A DNA stretch of 64,000 bases from Puffinus mauretanicus. Taxonomy: Eukaryota > Chordata > Aves > Procellariiformes > Procellariidae. Location of the stretch: positions 186,001 through 250,000 of the forward strand of contig JAJKFH010002446.1 of the NCBI GenBank assembly GCA_023333565.1, in the 5' to 3' direction. The translations under genes were made by a program, and so were the position numbers. The stretch's first letter is position 1, and the number at the start of each line of letters is the position of its first letter. The notes below the pieces were generated by a model. The model saw nothing but the letters and a program-made list of their open reading frames with translations, searched no databases and was not told the origin of the DNA. This document shows, in pieces, positions 39,266 to 54,200 of the stretch.

Positions 39266-42200
39266 GTAAAAGAAATAACTGAAAAGCTTACCTTATCTAA
39301 CAGTGAACTAAATTGAACTTTGGTAAATGGACCCTCATTCTGTCAAAACAGTGTTAAAAGCAACCATGCATTTCCATTGAAGGTTATGCTCACAAATAAG
39401 ATTACCTGAAACTGTCCTTTCCTTCAGCTTTTATGGGTGTCACAACAGGTTCACTCCTTGAACCAATATGATGTAGACTTCTGGAGCTTTATCCCCCATG
39501 CAAGCTGCAGAAGCAGGAAGTTTTTGTCCCCTCTTGCATAGCTAAAGGAGACATGCTTCCATCCCTTTGGAAAGGGGGGCAGGGAGCAGTAGTTTGGGCC
39601 AAGACTGCTAGATCATTTACTGGTGGAAGGGAAGGTTCTCAGCCTTGCCAGTGGGAAGGCTGTGTCCTGATAGAAGAGTTTGAAGAGCCTTCTAACCAGC
39701 CGTTCCCTTGCAAGCAAAAATGATTCAGAGTCCCGTAGCAATCTGAGCAAGTGGAGCCAACATGCTGAAGTCTCTCTTAACTTGTTGAGCATGTTCTTGA
39801 TTCCTGCCTGTTTTCTTTCAAAACTGCAAGAAGGCACAGCAGTGCAAGAGAAAGGGTGTGTATGGAGAGGAAGTATATTCACCAGTGCATATACTAAGTA
39901 TATGTACTTAGTGTTGCTAAGCGTGTTAGGTAAAAAAGTAGACATGTTCAAAATCCTCTCCCATAAATTATTATATTAATCCTACATTATGCAGATATAT
40001 CGCTCATTGTTTGTATTACTTGCTTGCTTAGTGTCTACCAGGAAGAAAATCTGGTCTGCAGGTAGTGAGGATAATACAAAGTGTTAAGACAGGCCTTATC
40101 CCTAAAGTCCTTACACTGAATCAATAGATGATTTCTGCATACTCACCATGCACACTTTATTAGGCCTTCTCACTCTGTTTCTGTCTGCTAAAACTATTTG
40201 TGCTGTTTTAGTTGAAGCAGATCTTCCTTAAAGAAAGGTGTTGAGAACCTTGGCCTTCGGTAACCACAATGCAGCATACTCAGTCTAAAATATATCCAGT
40301 TTAAAAGTTGTCTTCAAATTCTTGGTTAAGAACTCCTAACCCCTTTTTGGCACTTTGGGGGTAACACGCCAGAAAGCATTGACTAGAGAGCAGAGTGCTA
40401 TCAGCTGTGGTGAATGATGTTCTTTAATCTTATCACTTTTTGATTTTTCTTTTTTGTTTATATGCTTTTTGCCTTGCAAACAAAGTAAGTTTACTGATGA
40501 TGACAAATAATTTCTGAGCACTTTCCTGTTTCAGTTTTAAATCAAACTGCTCTGCATCATTTAAAAGGAGTGGTCAGAGTTTAATGATGTGATTTTTTTT
40601 TTTTTTTTCTTTTTGAAGTCTGTTGCTATTGAAAGTGGCTGCTTCATATAGCTGGTTCTAAAAACTGTCTTCTCCCCCCAGACGCTGCATTCTAATAAAA
40701 ATGTGCAGGACCGAGGACTAGTAGTTGTGGATCCAAAGGCAAAGGATATTATACTGGAACACAGAAGTTATTGCTCCCAGAAGATGAAGGAAAGACATTT
40801 CTTGGGAGATGTTCTGGGATATATTACTCCCGTAAGTTAATAAAATTAATAAAATTGGTGCTTTGAATGAATATGCAGCAGACTGTGCTAATCTGCAGTC
40901 TTGCATCCCTGCTTTAAAAGCATTTTTATAATAATGGGAACTTCTGGTCAAATACATTCAAAAAGCCAGAGGATTATTTGTCAGCTGGCTTGGGATTCAG
41001 GTGGTCTCAAACCCTTGTTCTCCCATCCATCTCTTGGAGGATGCCTAGGTCATAATATTTTTCTTCTCACTGGTAAAACAGAGATGATAGTATTCTGTTG
41101 TCCTTGATGAGCCATGTGGAGTTGCAGTAAAGTCAGAATAGGAGAACTACTAAGTGTCCTCATACTATGCAGCTACCAACTTGAACCTTCTAAATAAACA
41201 GTAAAAATTTTATGCTGCTGTCAAACTGATCTTTTTTGCTATCCAGTTTTACTATTATAGCATCCTTTCTTGAATAATAAATGTTTCTTCCTTTTGTTTA
41301 GAGGATGCTTTTCACTTCTTTCAGTCTTACACTGCTCAAAAGAGAAATAAGTGCCCTATAAATTTTCACCTTTCTCAAATTCTTTTGAACGTAAGTGCAG
41401 GGTCTGTAAATTCAAAACTGTTGGAATCTACACGCAAATTCCTGCAGTTCAGGTGAATTTGCACAATTTGAAGATTGCCTTTCATGTAGCTATCGGAATT
41501 TCTAGAGTACTTTCTTAATTAAATAAAAATAATGTTCCAGGTTTCCTCAGACTAACAAATGGGGATCTAGCAAATAATTACATTTTTGTTAAAGAATTTG
41601 GATTGGTCAAAAGTAAAGGGAATTGTATATCTTGCTTTTGAGCCTCTCACTTTTTTTTTCTCCTTTCTTTTGCAAGTGGAACAGCCATGGCTATGACATT
41701 GCTAAAATATTTGGAAACAAGTTTACACTAATCTCACCAGTCTGGTTACAAGTGAAAAGGAGAGGGAAGGAAAGGTTCCAGTTCACTGGGCTCCATGATG
41801 CTGATAAAGGTGTTATTTTCTTTTTCTTTGAATATGCATTGCAAGTAAGATCACTGGTCTTGTGCAGACTAGATAGCTCTGGCAATATATGCATGTGGGT
41901 TTTTCTGGCTCTGCCTCATGGTGAAGTACTTTCATCCATTCCACTTTTTCGGGAGTTTTTGTCAGAGTGAACTTCCTTCTGTCCCCACCTGCTTCCACAT
42001 GTGTACATAGTTTACCTGTCCAAAGAATAAGTAGAAAGATTGGCTCTTCCACCAGGCTGTCTACAAAGCCCCTCTTAAAAAAAGGAAGGGACAAAGGATC
42101 TGTACAGGCAGAAATAGTCTTTGGTGTTTGCACTGTGCAGTTGTTTACCTGTTGTGGTTTTTTTCCCTTTGCAAAAACCTTTGGGTGAATTTGTTTTGAG

Positions 42201-45200
42201 AATGGAAGATAAATTTCATCTGAAGATAATTTTTTCCTTCACTGTCAAGAAACTGACAGCAAGTTCAGATTTCAGCTAGTATGTTCTTAAATAATAACTA
42301 AGTAGTTTTCAGTTTTGAACTTGATTGAATGTGCAATCTTATTTGAAACAGCTATAATTCTTACCATGTTGGTGCCTACTAACAAATTCTAGTGCAATGA
42401 CTGCCAAGAGGAGTGGATGGGACACTTGAAAGTACCATCTTTTTAAAAAAAAAAAAATGTCCTCCCAGGTGATGCTTGGTGACTTACAGAAATGTTGTTC
42501 TGAGTAGGCAGTAAGATAGTTTCCATCATGAGGCAGAACTGTAAGAAGTAGGGAGGACTTGGGTAGAGACTATTGTAAGATTGTAGTAAATGCTAGTTGT
42601 GCTGTGGTGGAGGTGAATACCTTCAAATTCTGCGCATCAGAGGATGTCTCGTCTGTGTTGGTTATGAACTAGTAGTCTGTGGCAGGAAGATAGATGTAAT
42701 GAAACTATGCTATGTTATTTGAAGAATGCTTGAAAATAGTTGTCATTGTCAACATCATTTATATTTTAACAGTTGTTCTCTTGATGCTGTTTGACAGGCT
42801 GGATGAAAGATGTAAGAAAAAACTCCAAAAACATCAAAATAGGTGAGCCTCTGTTTTATGTTTGTTTGTTTTTTATCTTCTTTAACTGCTAGCAGAGCAA
42901 AAGAAGGCTTTCTTCCGGGTGTATATGGGAGAAAGGGAGGTTACCTTAGCATAGTTGTATGAAGGAAGAAGTCTGAGAAGAAAAATAAAAGCAGTTAACT
43001 ATAGATAACTAAGTAACTGAAGTGTTAATCCTGTTGGTGCCGTAATGTTTTGCCTTAACTTCTTGTCTCTGGATAAACCCTGGGTCACAGGGTCCTCTCT
43101 GAAGGAGTACTTTATATATAACACTACATGCTTACATGGGGGAGCAGACTTCAAACTTGTGCTCAGGAGTTCTGCTTAGTTAAAAAGAAAAAAAAAATAA
43201 TCCAAATCTGAGTCAGTCAGACTTTCCTGCATGACAGTAGAAAAGTCCTCCTTTGGCTCTTCCCTTGAACCTGGGAACTCAAGGGATGTGGCACGCTGTG
43301 TGTCTCTAGGGAAAATGGCAAACTTTGCTATAGAGATAATACTGTGCTAGACTTCTTACATTTGACTTTAGCAAGAAATCTGTGGAACTGTGAAACCCTT
43401 CCTGATTCAGAAGGGAAACTTCAAATGTATTAGAAAAATTGAATGCTCAATCAGTTATTTTAAATTACTTCAGCTGCCAGATGATAAAGCCTTTGAAATC
43501 TCTCTAGAATCTTCTAAAATACTCTTTTACAGCCTTGGTAGTTAGAAAGGGCTTAGACATAGTTTTGTATGAGTTGTTGGCTTTTCCAGCGTGCATGATT
43601 GTCGACTGTTCCAACAGCGGTTTTCCTGACTCTTGTCTGACTATGTTTTTAATGTTTTGTGTTGTTAGAAAAAGAAATTACGTAAGCTTAAGTGCCCATG
43701 GTTTACAAAATAAAAATTTGTCATAGGACCTTGAGATGAGTAGAAGAGTGAAGTAATATAAGGGCTGTGTACAAAAGAGTAAATTAGAGTCTGAGGTGAA
43801 CTTTTCTATCTTGTTCTTGTGGTAGAAGAGTTGCACAACTTGCAGAAAGATTGCTGTTTCATGTTGGTGTTCTTTTAAGACTCTACTTGGGGCCCTAAGT
43901 GACAGTTCAATTAAGATAGTTCGATCAAGTGAAGGTATCTTTTCTTAAAACTTGCATCAGTGCTGACCTTTAATCAAACATAAAGTGAAGAAAATGTTCT
44001 ACAGTGTCAATTATCTGTGCTGCTAAAGTGAGAGAGTACTCTGACCAGAAGATACTATAGTGCAATACCAGAATTAGCTTTGAGCAGTGAAAGCATTGCT
44101 TACTCCTGCCATACTAAGGTAGTTTCCACCGTAATCCAGGATAAGAATCATCTCAACACCAAAGATTTCAGCATACGAATTTCCACTATTCTGAAATACT
44201 TAAAAGTGCTGCCAGGCTTCTGAGAGAATTCTAGATCTAAAGGAGAATTGAAAATATGCATTGTGAGAAGCCAATAGGTGATTCTTCCCTCAGTCAGGGT
44301 CAAACCACCACACTGGCATTACTGCAGCTTAATGCCCATCCTTTGTAGAAGAAACGCAGGTCCTAATAAATTCCTACAAGGTGATGTATCATCATGTAAT
44401 GGTAGAAGTATTAGTCCTTCCTAGACCGTACAACGTAAAAGCTTAAATTCTACTCCAGCTCACCCAATAATCTGGCTTATTAAGAATCTGAGACAAGACA
44501 TAGTCTCTCTGCTTAAAAGTACTTCTCAACATGATGAAAACAAATGCTTGTTTATCCCTACAGGCTTGTTTCCAGAATCAGCAGGTTCATCCTAAAAAAA
44601 AAAAAATCTTTGAAGATAAAACTGCTAGTTTAAGGGTACATTTTCTGAAATGCTTAAGTAACGCTCAGTTGAGGTTGAAGCGTTTTCAGATACATTACTC
44701 TTAAGTACAATACCGTGCTCCATTCTTCCAAGAACTGACATAATAGGCAATGCATATGAAAAAATGAGGCTGTATATCTTTGGATGTGAGGCTGAACAAA
44801 GTTCAGATGCACTAATATGCCTGCTGTTCAGCTTCAGCTGTAAATAACAAAAGCTAAAACTATGCTAGTCCTGTTGCATGTCAGGTTGGGTTTGTTGGGG
44901 GTTTTTTGCACACATCATAAAAGCTTTCCAGACTTTCCTCTTGCTCAAAATATACAAATCAGCTATATTCATACAGTGCTGCCCAGATCAGCTATGAAAA
45001 CAGTGTTATACTGGATTTGGAGCCTGGTCAGATTCAGATGATCTTAATTCAGTGTAGAGGAGATGAAATTTGGTCCACTCCAGCTATGAAAATGAAGGTT
45101 GAGGGCATAGTCACCTACTTTGATATTCTTAATTCTTCCATGCCTACTTCATTAAAAAAGGTAGATATAAAAAAAATTTCATGTTGCTTTTTCATCCTTG

Positions 45201-48200
45201 CCTGAAAGGTCAGATGATCTTAATGCCAGTGAACATCACTGCTAACTCTGCCAGTTGCTTCTTGCATCTCTCTCCAACCATTCCTGAATTAAAACCATCC
45301 CAGTACAAACACAAGGTCAATAGCAATGTCACCCGCCAGATTTAACAAACAACAAAAGCCAGCAGGAACATCTTTTCCTTACCCTGTGTCAGGAAAGGAG
45401 CAGCGCAGTTCTTCCAAGCCCCCACCTCGGCCCTGTCTGACCTGGGTGTGGGTACCGGAGGACCACCTTTGTGGTTGCCCAGAGTAAGAGTAATGATCTT
45501 AGTAATGGGATATGTTGTTTAGTGGCATCTCTGCTGGCATCTGCTATATTCTGTTTCTGCAGAAATACTCCAGTGTAGATAATAAATTCTTAATTTTCAC
45601 TACTGATTGATGACTTTGCTTGACAGTGCCTCGAATTTTGTTTGATGGCTGGACTTATCAGGACTTCGAGAGTGTTTTTGTCAGCGAGGATGAGATAGAG
45701 GAGCTTTCCAAGAACATGGTTCTGCTAGCCAAGGTAAAAAGACTTTTTGCTAATGCTTATAAAATAGTGTGAGATGATATTTGATTCCTTTTGTAGTGGG
45801 TATTTTCTTATTTCCAGTAATTTTATATTACACAAAATAAAATTGTGCTCAAAACAATAATGAGGCAGGATAGTGTGTGCTAGTATTTGTCCAATTCCTG
45901 TAAATACAGAGTATAGCAACACTTAAGTGCAGTTAACTACAAGTCTAAAGTGAGATTACGTACGTCTGATCAGTGTAACCTTGTTAAGTTATTGTTGGCA
46001 GCTGCACTGGTGGCTTTTGCCTGCTATAAATTGTGATTGATAAAACCTGTTCCAAACAGCTGACAGGCTGAATGTCACTAAGGCAGTAGTGGATGCCTGA
46101 TAAACTTCTCATGGAGGTTGCCTAGTGAGCAGACTGCTTTCCTTTAATTTTCTATTAAAAAATAGATCTGTTAAGCAAGGGCTAAACTGGTTAGTGGCAT
46201 TTTTTGCTAGGCAGAAAAAGTGTCATAGGTGCAATGAGTGCTGTTTTCTGTGTTACAGGAGTACATTCAGGCTCAGTGAGTGTGCTAGAGCTAATGAGCC
46301 ACTTTTAATACCAAGAATAACTCACTGGATATCTGTTACTGTACAGTTTTGCTCAGGTCTGATAGACCAGTTTCCTTGAAATGTTAAGAGGCTGGGGAGA
46401 GGAGAAAAGGATTTCCTTTAAGGAACGGTTACTGTTTGCTAAACATTTTCTGGCCAGCCCCTTAGCTAATAGCTTTAGAACTATGCATGTGTAGGACTAG
46501 ACAAGTTGCACCCAAATGACATTCGGCTTTAGTGGTTGACTCATGACAGCCTGCTTAATTACTGTCAGAATAAGTTTTCTCACTTGCTACGCAATGTAAA
46601 GAAATCTTAATATGCTCTAGAGGAAGATGGATGTAGAGGTAAACTGAATAGTTTCTTAAAATTTGTAACTGATACATCAGTTTTAGGTCCTCAGTAACAG
46701 TTAGCTTCTTAAAGAAAGGGTACTCAAGTACAACAATATCCTTGATCATGCTAAACATAAATTATCACAAGTGAGATTAATTGTGGAAGATGTTTAGAAT
46801 CATGCCTATGCCAAGTTAGCATTTACCTCTTTAGACTTTTTTCCCAATATACATGTAAATGTGTGTCAAATGATTTTCTTAACAACCATCTTTCATTAAT
46901 GGCTGAATTTTCCCAATCTGATACTGGTTTATCCTGTAAGAGTAGAAGTCATGGATAACTAATAGAGATTCTCAAGTTTTGCATGTTTGTTAAATAATTT
47001 GTGATTCTCTGACTTCTTCATGAAATGCTGCATTAAAGACGAAGCTGGTATAAGAATACAAAGCATGTTCAATCTGTAATAGTACAAGAAAAACTACAGT
47101 AGTTGTGTGCTTTGATACTGTATTATCATCTCTGATACAACCATAATGAATAAGAATGGTGATTAACTGTATATTGTTGTCGATTTCCTTTATTTAGAAT
47201 GAAAATTTTGATGGTTTTGTAGTTGAAGTTTGGAGTCAGCTAGGAAATCAAAAGCAAACGTGAGTATAAATCTCTAGGATGCAATTCCTAAAAATTGGCT
47301 CTTTTAAAGCATCTTTTTAGTTTGTCCATGTTGATTTGAATTTGTCATTATAAATAAATACACTTCATTCTAGGACAATTGAAGATTGTTCCACTTAGAA
47401 TGAAGTAGAAGAGTCTACTCCACTCTACATGAGCTCGAAGATTAAATAATAATCTTCATAATGGACCTAGCAGACCACATTAGCCTTTCATACTTGGGTT
47501 CTGCAAGATGTTACTGTTGTACAAGGGTGAAGAAGGTACCTCAGTTGCGTGCTTACTCAGATGTTGGCACTGGCCTTTAATATATCATTGATTGGTTTGG
47601 GTTACTGTGTGAAGCTCGGAAGTGTGGGATGCTTTCAAGACCACCAAATTTGAGTTGATTAGGAAACCTTCCAAACCTTTATATAGAGATCTTTTAGACA
47701 TGAAACTAAAACCAAAATTTCCAACCTGAAGCAAATCTAGGGAGAAACTGTCTTCCAGTTCTTGCAAGTACAGTATATTTTAAACTGTGGAGTAGTTGAT
47801 CTACCTTTTGGTAGCTCCACTATGAAGTTTCAGTAAGTCTGCATTTATTGTAGCTGCTAAAACTAAAGGGTTTATCCATATTAAGCTGTTTCCTGACATA
47901 TTCTAATCATTTTTCCTTGAGCAAAAGCCCCTTGACTGTCTTAACACCTTGGACAGAGTCAAGGTAAAGGCAGGCTCCAAACTGCTGCTTCAGGAGGAAA
48001 ACGCAGAAGGTGTAGTGAAATGAATGATTCAGTGCAGCAATCTGAAGATTTTGTGTTAGTTCCCTCAGGAAATTTAGGCACCCATTCGCTAAAGCACAGT
48101 ATTCCTACCAGCTCTCTATTGCCTAAAATGTCTGGGAGAAAATAGCTTACAAGAAGGCTCTGCAGAATGCAGACTTCATTATGGAAGACTTTCACCTTTC

Positions 48201-51200
48201 AAAAATGGGTACTTCAGGTTATTCTGTTCAGGGCAAATGTTACTGACTGATGGCATATAATAGTTACTTCTGGAGTTGAGTGTGCTATTAACAGAGTCCC
48301 ACCTTTTCCCTGTAAAATCAACACTTGGGAACAAAGAATTGAAACTGCAGAATCTTTGTAGCCTTGTCAGGGGCTCCACTATTTGCACTGGAACGAATAA
48401 TCCTTAAGCTAGATGCTCTTGCTCATAATTAGGTAATTTGCCAGGTTGTCCTAAGAGTTGACCTCTATACTGAGCTCTGAACCTATGGCAATGTCTTAAT
48501 AGGACAACGAATAAGGTGATTTAAGCAATTAGTTACTGCCAGCCAGAAGTTGGGTGTAGTGGTCAGTTTATCTACTGTGCTTACTGTATTTCAGTAAAAT
48601 TGATGCTTTTCCTATTAGTTAATTTACACAAATGTAAGACAGACTATTACTGTAATTTTAAGACTCACTGAAGACCAATTAAAGCACACTAGTGTCAGAG
48701 TGCTGTGTTGCAAATGACACGCATGAACAAAGCATACTTTTTTATTAGCTCCAGAGTGAGTTTACTTGTGGCATGGTAAAAATGTTGCTCTTTGCCAGGA
48801 GTAATGCTGGTTCAAGACAGCATTGCTTGTCCCATCTTGTGTGATAAGAAGTGTTTGCACTAGAGGAGGTACTGCTGTAAGCACCACAAAGCTTTAGCCT
48901 TCAGTACCTGAGTGTTATTTAGGTGAAGTATAGAAGCACCACTTACATATTCTCTGTCTGTTATTGATAGACAGGTGTGGGAAGTATTTTCCATAACTTC
49001 AGAGAAGGAAAGGGTTATTCTCATAGAGTAGAATGGTAATTGCCTCCTTTGCTCCAAATCAGTAATGTTTGATCTTATGTGGCCACCTGTGAACAAGACT
49101 TTAGGATTATCCTAACTAAAAATGTGAAAGATGATGTTTGGCAGAAAAACATGAATAGAAACAAAAGTTATGAACTGCAGATTTTCCTCCTCTTCAAGAC
49201 CAGTTTTGATTTAAGTACTTTATTGTAAACCCATTTGTGTTTTTTTTTCCTCCCTTTATTGCCACTCCCCTAGAAATGGTTAGGGTGTTTAAGTTACAAA
49301 ATACCTTGTGTTGGGCTTGCGGCCTCAGAGACAAGCATTCTGAATAAGTGTAATGTAGGCAGCAAACTGAAGCTGGGCTTGTGTGTGGAGTAATAGTTGT
49401 TTTGTGAAAGCAGAAGCGCATCATTACATTAAAATTTTGTCTCATGATGCTTGTAAGTCACGGGACCAGTGTCTTTATTTTAAGATTAAGTCAATTTGTC
49501 TATCACTTGCTCTAAAACTGGATATCCAGTGCCGTGGGGGTTTGCCCTATCAATGTTTTTTGGAGTGAACAGGTGCTTTGAACAGATCTTAAGGGGCAGA
49601 ATTAAGTGAACTTAGCACCTTGGCAAGCCTGTATTTTTTTTGCACATTGAGTGCTGTTACTTTGGGGTCTGTAATTTCCTTTTGAATATTCCTGATAAAT
49701 GGGTAAGCACGGATGGTATTTTTCTTCGCTTGTCCCTGCCAGAAAAGAACTGGAGCAGCCCATGACATCTTTACCCCACAGAGTGGCAGTATTGTAACAT
49801 GATTCATACCTGATCTTCCTTGTCAGATTGTGTCTTTCAAAAGTGACAAACACCAGTAGTGAAGCATGTTCTTAACCTTGGAAGGGTGGGGATCAGTTGA
49901 CAGGTAGGTGTCAACACAGAGATGACTCCTAATCCTTTGGAGATGTGAAGCGTTCATAGAACAGCAGTTGTGTATGCTCCATATAAAGCATCTGTATTAA
50001 CTGTTAGGTACATAGTGTAGGCTTTCCTGATTCAGATCCTTCAAGGTCAAACACCTGAAAGTAGCTTAACCTACTTCTAGGTAAAGGAACAAAAGATCAT
50101 AATGATGCTCCTGGGAACAGATAGTCTGCCTTCAAATTACTTTCAGAGCTGTCTGACAATACAAGGAGACCTGCCTAGCTAATACAATTTATTCCTATTA
50201 TTTAGTGTGAACATGTTTTAATTTAAAAAGAAAATAAAAAATTAGATGTGTTTTTTTCTGAAATACAAGGAATGTCTCACATAAGCAGTTAGCATCAGGT
50301 TATTGAGACTCAACACAGGTGTGTAAAAATATATGGGGATATGCTGCAGCTGCCAGCTTCCCTTATGAAATGACAGAGCGGTGATGTGGATCTGAGTAAA
50401 AAGTATTTCACGTAGAATCATTATGGTTTTCATTTTTCAAAACCTAAAGTAAGTGGATACCAAGCTATTAAATTAATAAATAATAAAATCGCACTCAGTT
50501 ATTCTAGTGCATCCTTTTGTGTATCTGTGTTGAGGGGAAAGCTGTGGAAATGATTCCTGTTATTTTTTCAGTACTGTTCTGGAAAAGAGCCATGATCCTA
50601 TCTACTGCACTACCTTAGTGGTGCAGGAACACTTAATATAGCACAGGTTTCTTTATGAGACTTGAAATGCCTAGAGAGTGGGATTTGCTTATGGAACATT
50701 TGTGCTTGATATGGTGTTTCAGCTTCAAAATCAGCATCCACTCTCTAAAGACAATGTGCAGTGATACTTTTTAGCAGAGTGCACCAATATTTCTTGAGGC
50801 AGGTGAGTCTGCAAAAGAATCTGAAAACCTGCAAATTAGTGTCCTAACTCACTAAGAAATTGGGTTATGATTTAAACACTACTTCATGTATCAGAAAGCT
50901 GGATTAATTGCAGCTGAAGCTCTCTTCTCAGTACACCTCAGCTGAGCAAGTGTCCCTGTGAGATACCTTTTTTTCAATAGCTGAACATGAATTTTGGTTG
51001 GATTCAAGAGGCATGATGACATCTTCATAACACATGCTCTCCCCATTGTCTTGATGTTGGGGCTTGAAACACTGAGTTGCCTAAAGACCTCATGAAAAAT
51101 TTTGTAAGTATCTCCATATAACAGGGTAACAGTGTTAGCTCCGTGCAAAGCTTCTGTAACCCATAAATCCTGTGACCAGCCTCTTTAAGAACCTGTGAAC

Positions 51201-54200
51201 ACTAAGCATTTTTAAAATGAGGCAAATTTAGACACTTCTCTGTCAGCCCTTTGCACGTTTCTAGAAGATCTTGATTTTTTGGGGTACTCACTTCAACATT
51301 AGAAACGAATGAAAATTCTTCCTGCAAGGCCTGAGGAGTTATCTAAAAAGAGCCTTCAGTCTCCTGTTTATCCTAGCTGGCATTACAGATGAGGTGAAAT
51401 GTTGCTAAGAAGTTATGTTGCTGGCATCCACTAAGACGTGAAATTCTGTGGCTTCAGGCTCACCATGTATCTTCTGTTTTACATCCTAAGCAAAACTAAC
51501 TTAATCTGGTTTTGTTTGTTTTCAAGAACAAAAAATTTTCTAATCATTCTGGTTTGGGGTTAGAATTGCTCTGTAATGCTCAGCAGACTAAAGTCTTAAA
51601 TTGTATTAATACTTTGTGCTGCTTTCTTTTGCGTATTCATTTAAATGTTGATTTTACCAACAGTATAAATTTTATATAAGGGAATTATGTGCCTAAATAT
51701 AGCTGCCTGGTTTCATGTTAGATATCCTAACATGATAGGGTCCTAGATGCCTCGAGTCTTACACAACAATCCTGTATGCATGCTTTGTATACCTTTGGAT
51801 GTATAAAATGGCATTAGGTTCTTATATTCAGATGCCGAAATACCACCTGTTCTATCTGAAGAACATGATTTGTCTCGGTACGTGTGTGTGGACCTAAGTT
51901 TTAGGGGGTTTATACTGACCAGTTCAGGCTCCTGTAGACGTCTAGTACAGATACTTCGAAGTACCCTCTATAGGACTGGTACCTACTTCTTTCCTGTGAT
52001 TTCTGGGAATAGAATTATTGATATACAAATCACAGTGAGATCAAATTCAATGTGAGATGAAAGACTGCATCTGACTGATGCTGCTTCCTCTGATGCTGAC
52101 AATCATTGCAGAGTGAAAAAGTATTCAGCTTCCCATCTTTTATTCTAACACAGGAAATTAGTCTCCTAATAAAAATCTAAATCAGCCAAGATATCCTATG
52201 CAGGTGATACCTCAGTTCTAATGTGTTTTGCTGCTTCTTATAGTTTAAACCTGCTTCTTAATTAAATAACTGTCTTTTATCTAAAACTTTCTTGACTGAT
52301 TTTGCAATAAAATATTCCAAGTTATTCATGCTGTGTCATTTAAGTTTAGAAATGTACATGGCAGAAATATTGAGATAACTGAGCAAGCAAAGGTTCTCCT
52401 GCTTATTTAGTTCAGCTAGACAGGACAATGTCTCTCTTGGTAATCTCACTTGTGGGTTTATTGGGTGGTTTTTTCCTCCAGAGACCTGGGTCATGTCGTG
52501 AAAAAGGCATGAATGCACCCGTCAGAATCTCACAGCATACATAAAAGTGCACACGTTATTCTGATCAGTCTGGCATTAGCTGACAGATGGCACTGCCATC
52601 ACACAGAATCAATCTGAAAAACGTGATTTTTTGTCACCACGTGCTGCAGGCACTTGGTATCATGCAGAAGATGACCTTCAGACATCTTATTAATGTTGGT
52701 AGGAGTATAGGAGCAAAAAGCTCTTCTGGCAGTTCTATCCTTCATGTTAGTCCCTGAAAAATTAATCTATTAATCAAAGATTTGCCATAATTCACTCCAG
52801 TTTCTTGGTATTAACTAGGCAATGAAATGGCACAAAAGCACAATTTCTTCTTGAAGTAGACAGCTTTATTCTGTCCAATTTTCTTGACAAGGCATAAATT
52901 TCAGGGAGTACTGACTACCAACTTGTGCAAAAAAGTGGCTGAAGTTGGAAAGTTGCAGAGTTCTGAAGGGTCACGTAACTGAAGGGAAGGGTATAACAGC
53001 CTTACGTGTCTTCTGCAAGACTTTTCAAATACACCTACAGCCCACTGTCGTGCACGTGTACTACAAGGTGTCCCAAACACAATAGACTAGCAATGCCAGC
53101 AAAAGGGATTTCTGAAAAAATAAGCTTCCCTCAAACTTTGGGTGATGGAAATTTGGAGGTCTGCATGCTTTATAGGGGACAAGACACTTTGAAATCGTGA
53201 ACACTTGGAAAATTGACCTACCAAATGGTAGTGATAATAGAAGACCTAAAACAGTAGGAATGAAGTAGACCTTAATTAGCTCAAGATAGAGTCTTAAAGC
53301 TGCCAATGTTTTAGTAGCTACTCTGAAGTTAAATTTGACAATGGTGAAGTCTCTGGTAAATATTTAATGAAGCCTTTTCAGGAAGACTGATTCTATTTCT
53401 ACTTTCCTGCACCTCATTATAATGTTTAAAATGTCGGTCGCTTTTCTTTCAAAATCACCAGTGGTAATATGAGAGACTATTGTGTTTAAAACACTGGAAA
53501 GCACTGATGGGACACAGTAAAGTTTTAATTTATAGCACACAATAAATGAGCATTCTGCTATTGCTGTTTGGGCAAGAGGGGAAGAGCATGTATTTGATTT
53601 ACATAATCTCTTCTGGCTGACAAATGGAAGTGAGCTTAAATTAGGTCTTTGACCATTAATCCTGTCTGATTTCCTAGATAGTTTTCAGGGCCCAGAGACC
53701 TGGCTTGACAGGTTAGTGAGCAGATGTTAGCCTGGGTTTCTTGAGCAAGAATCTACAGTTGTCCGACTACCCCTTTTCTTCCTGACCACCTCCAAGTTGA
53801 AGCGAATTATTTTTTGGCCAGAGCTATACTGTTTGGATTTGGTGGCGGGAGGAGAGGAAGTGGCTGTTTTGATGGAGTCGGGTTTTAGTTAGAGTCCTGT
53901 CTGCTAGCTACAAAATAAAGCCAACAATCCAAACTGCACTTCTGCCCCTTTATCAGGCCACGAATCTCTGTCCTTCATTTACAATTGTAGGTTGTGGTTC
54001 TATGCTGTATGCCTTTCTAGTTTTAAAATGTGACCACTTTTGTGCAGTCACTATTTTTGTGGAGACATTTTTACTTCTGCTGGCTAACTAGTGTCTGACA
54101 TTGCCAAGGAAGGGGGAAACCTTGAATTTAATATTCACTTGAATTTTTTTTTCTCTCATCCGGTTCAAAATAATCCCAACTGCTTTTCTTCTTATGCTTC

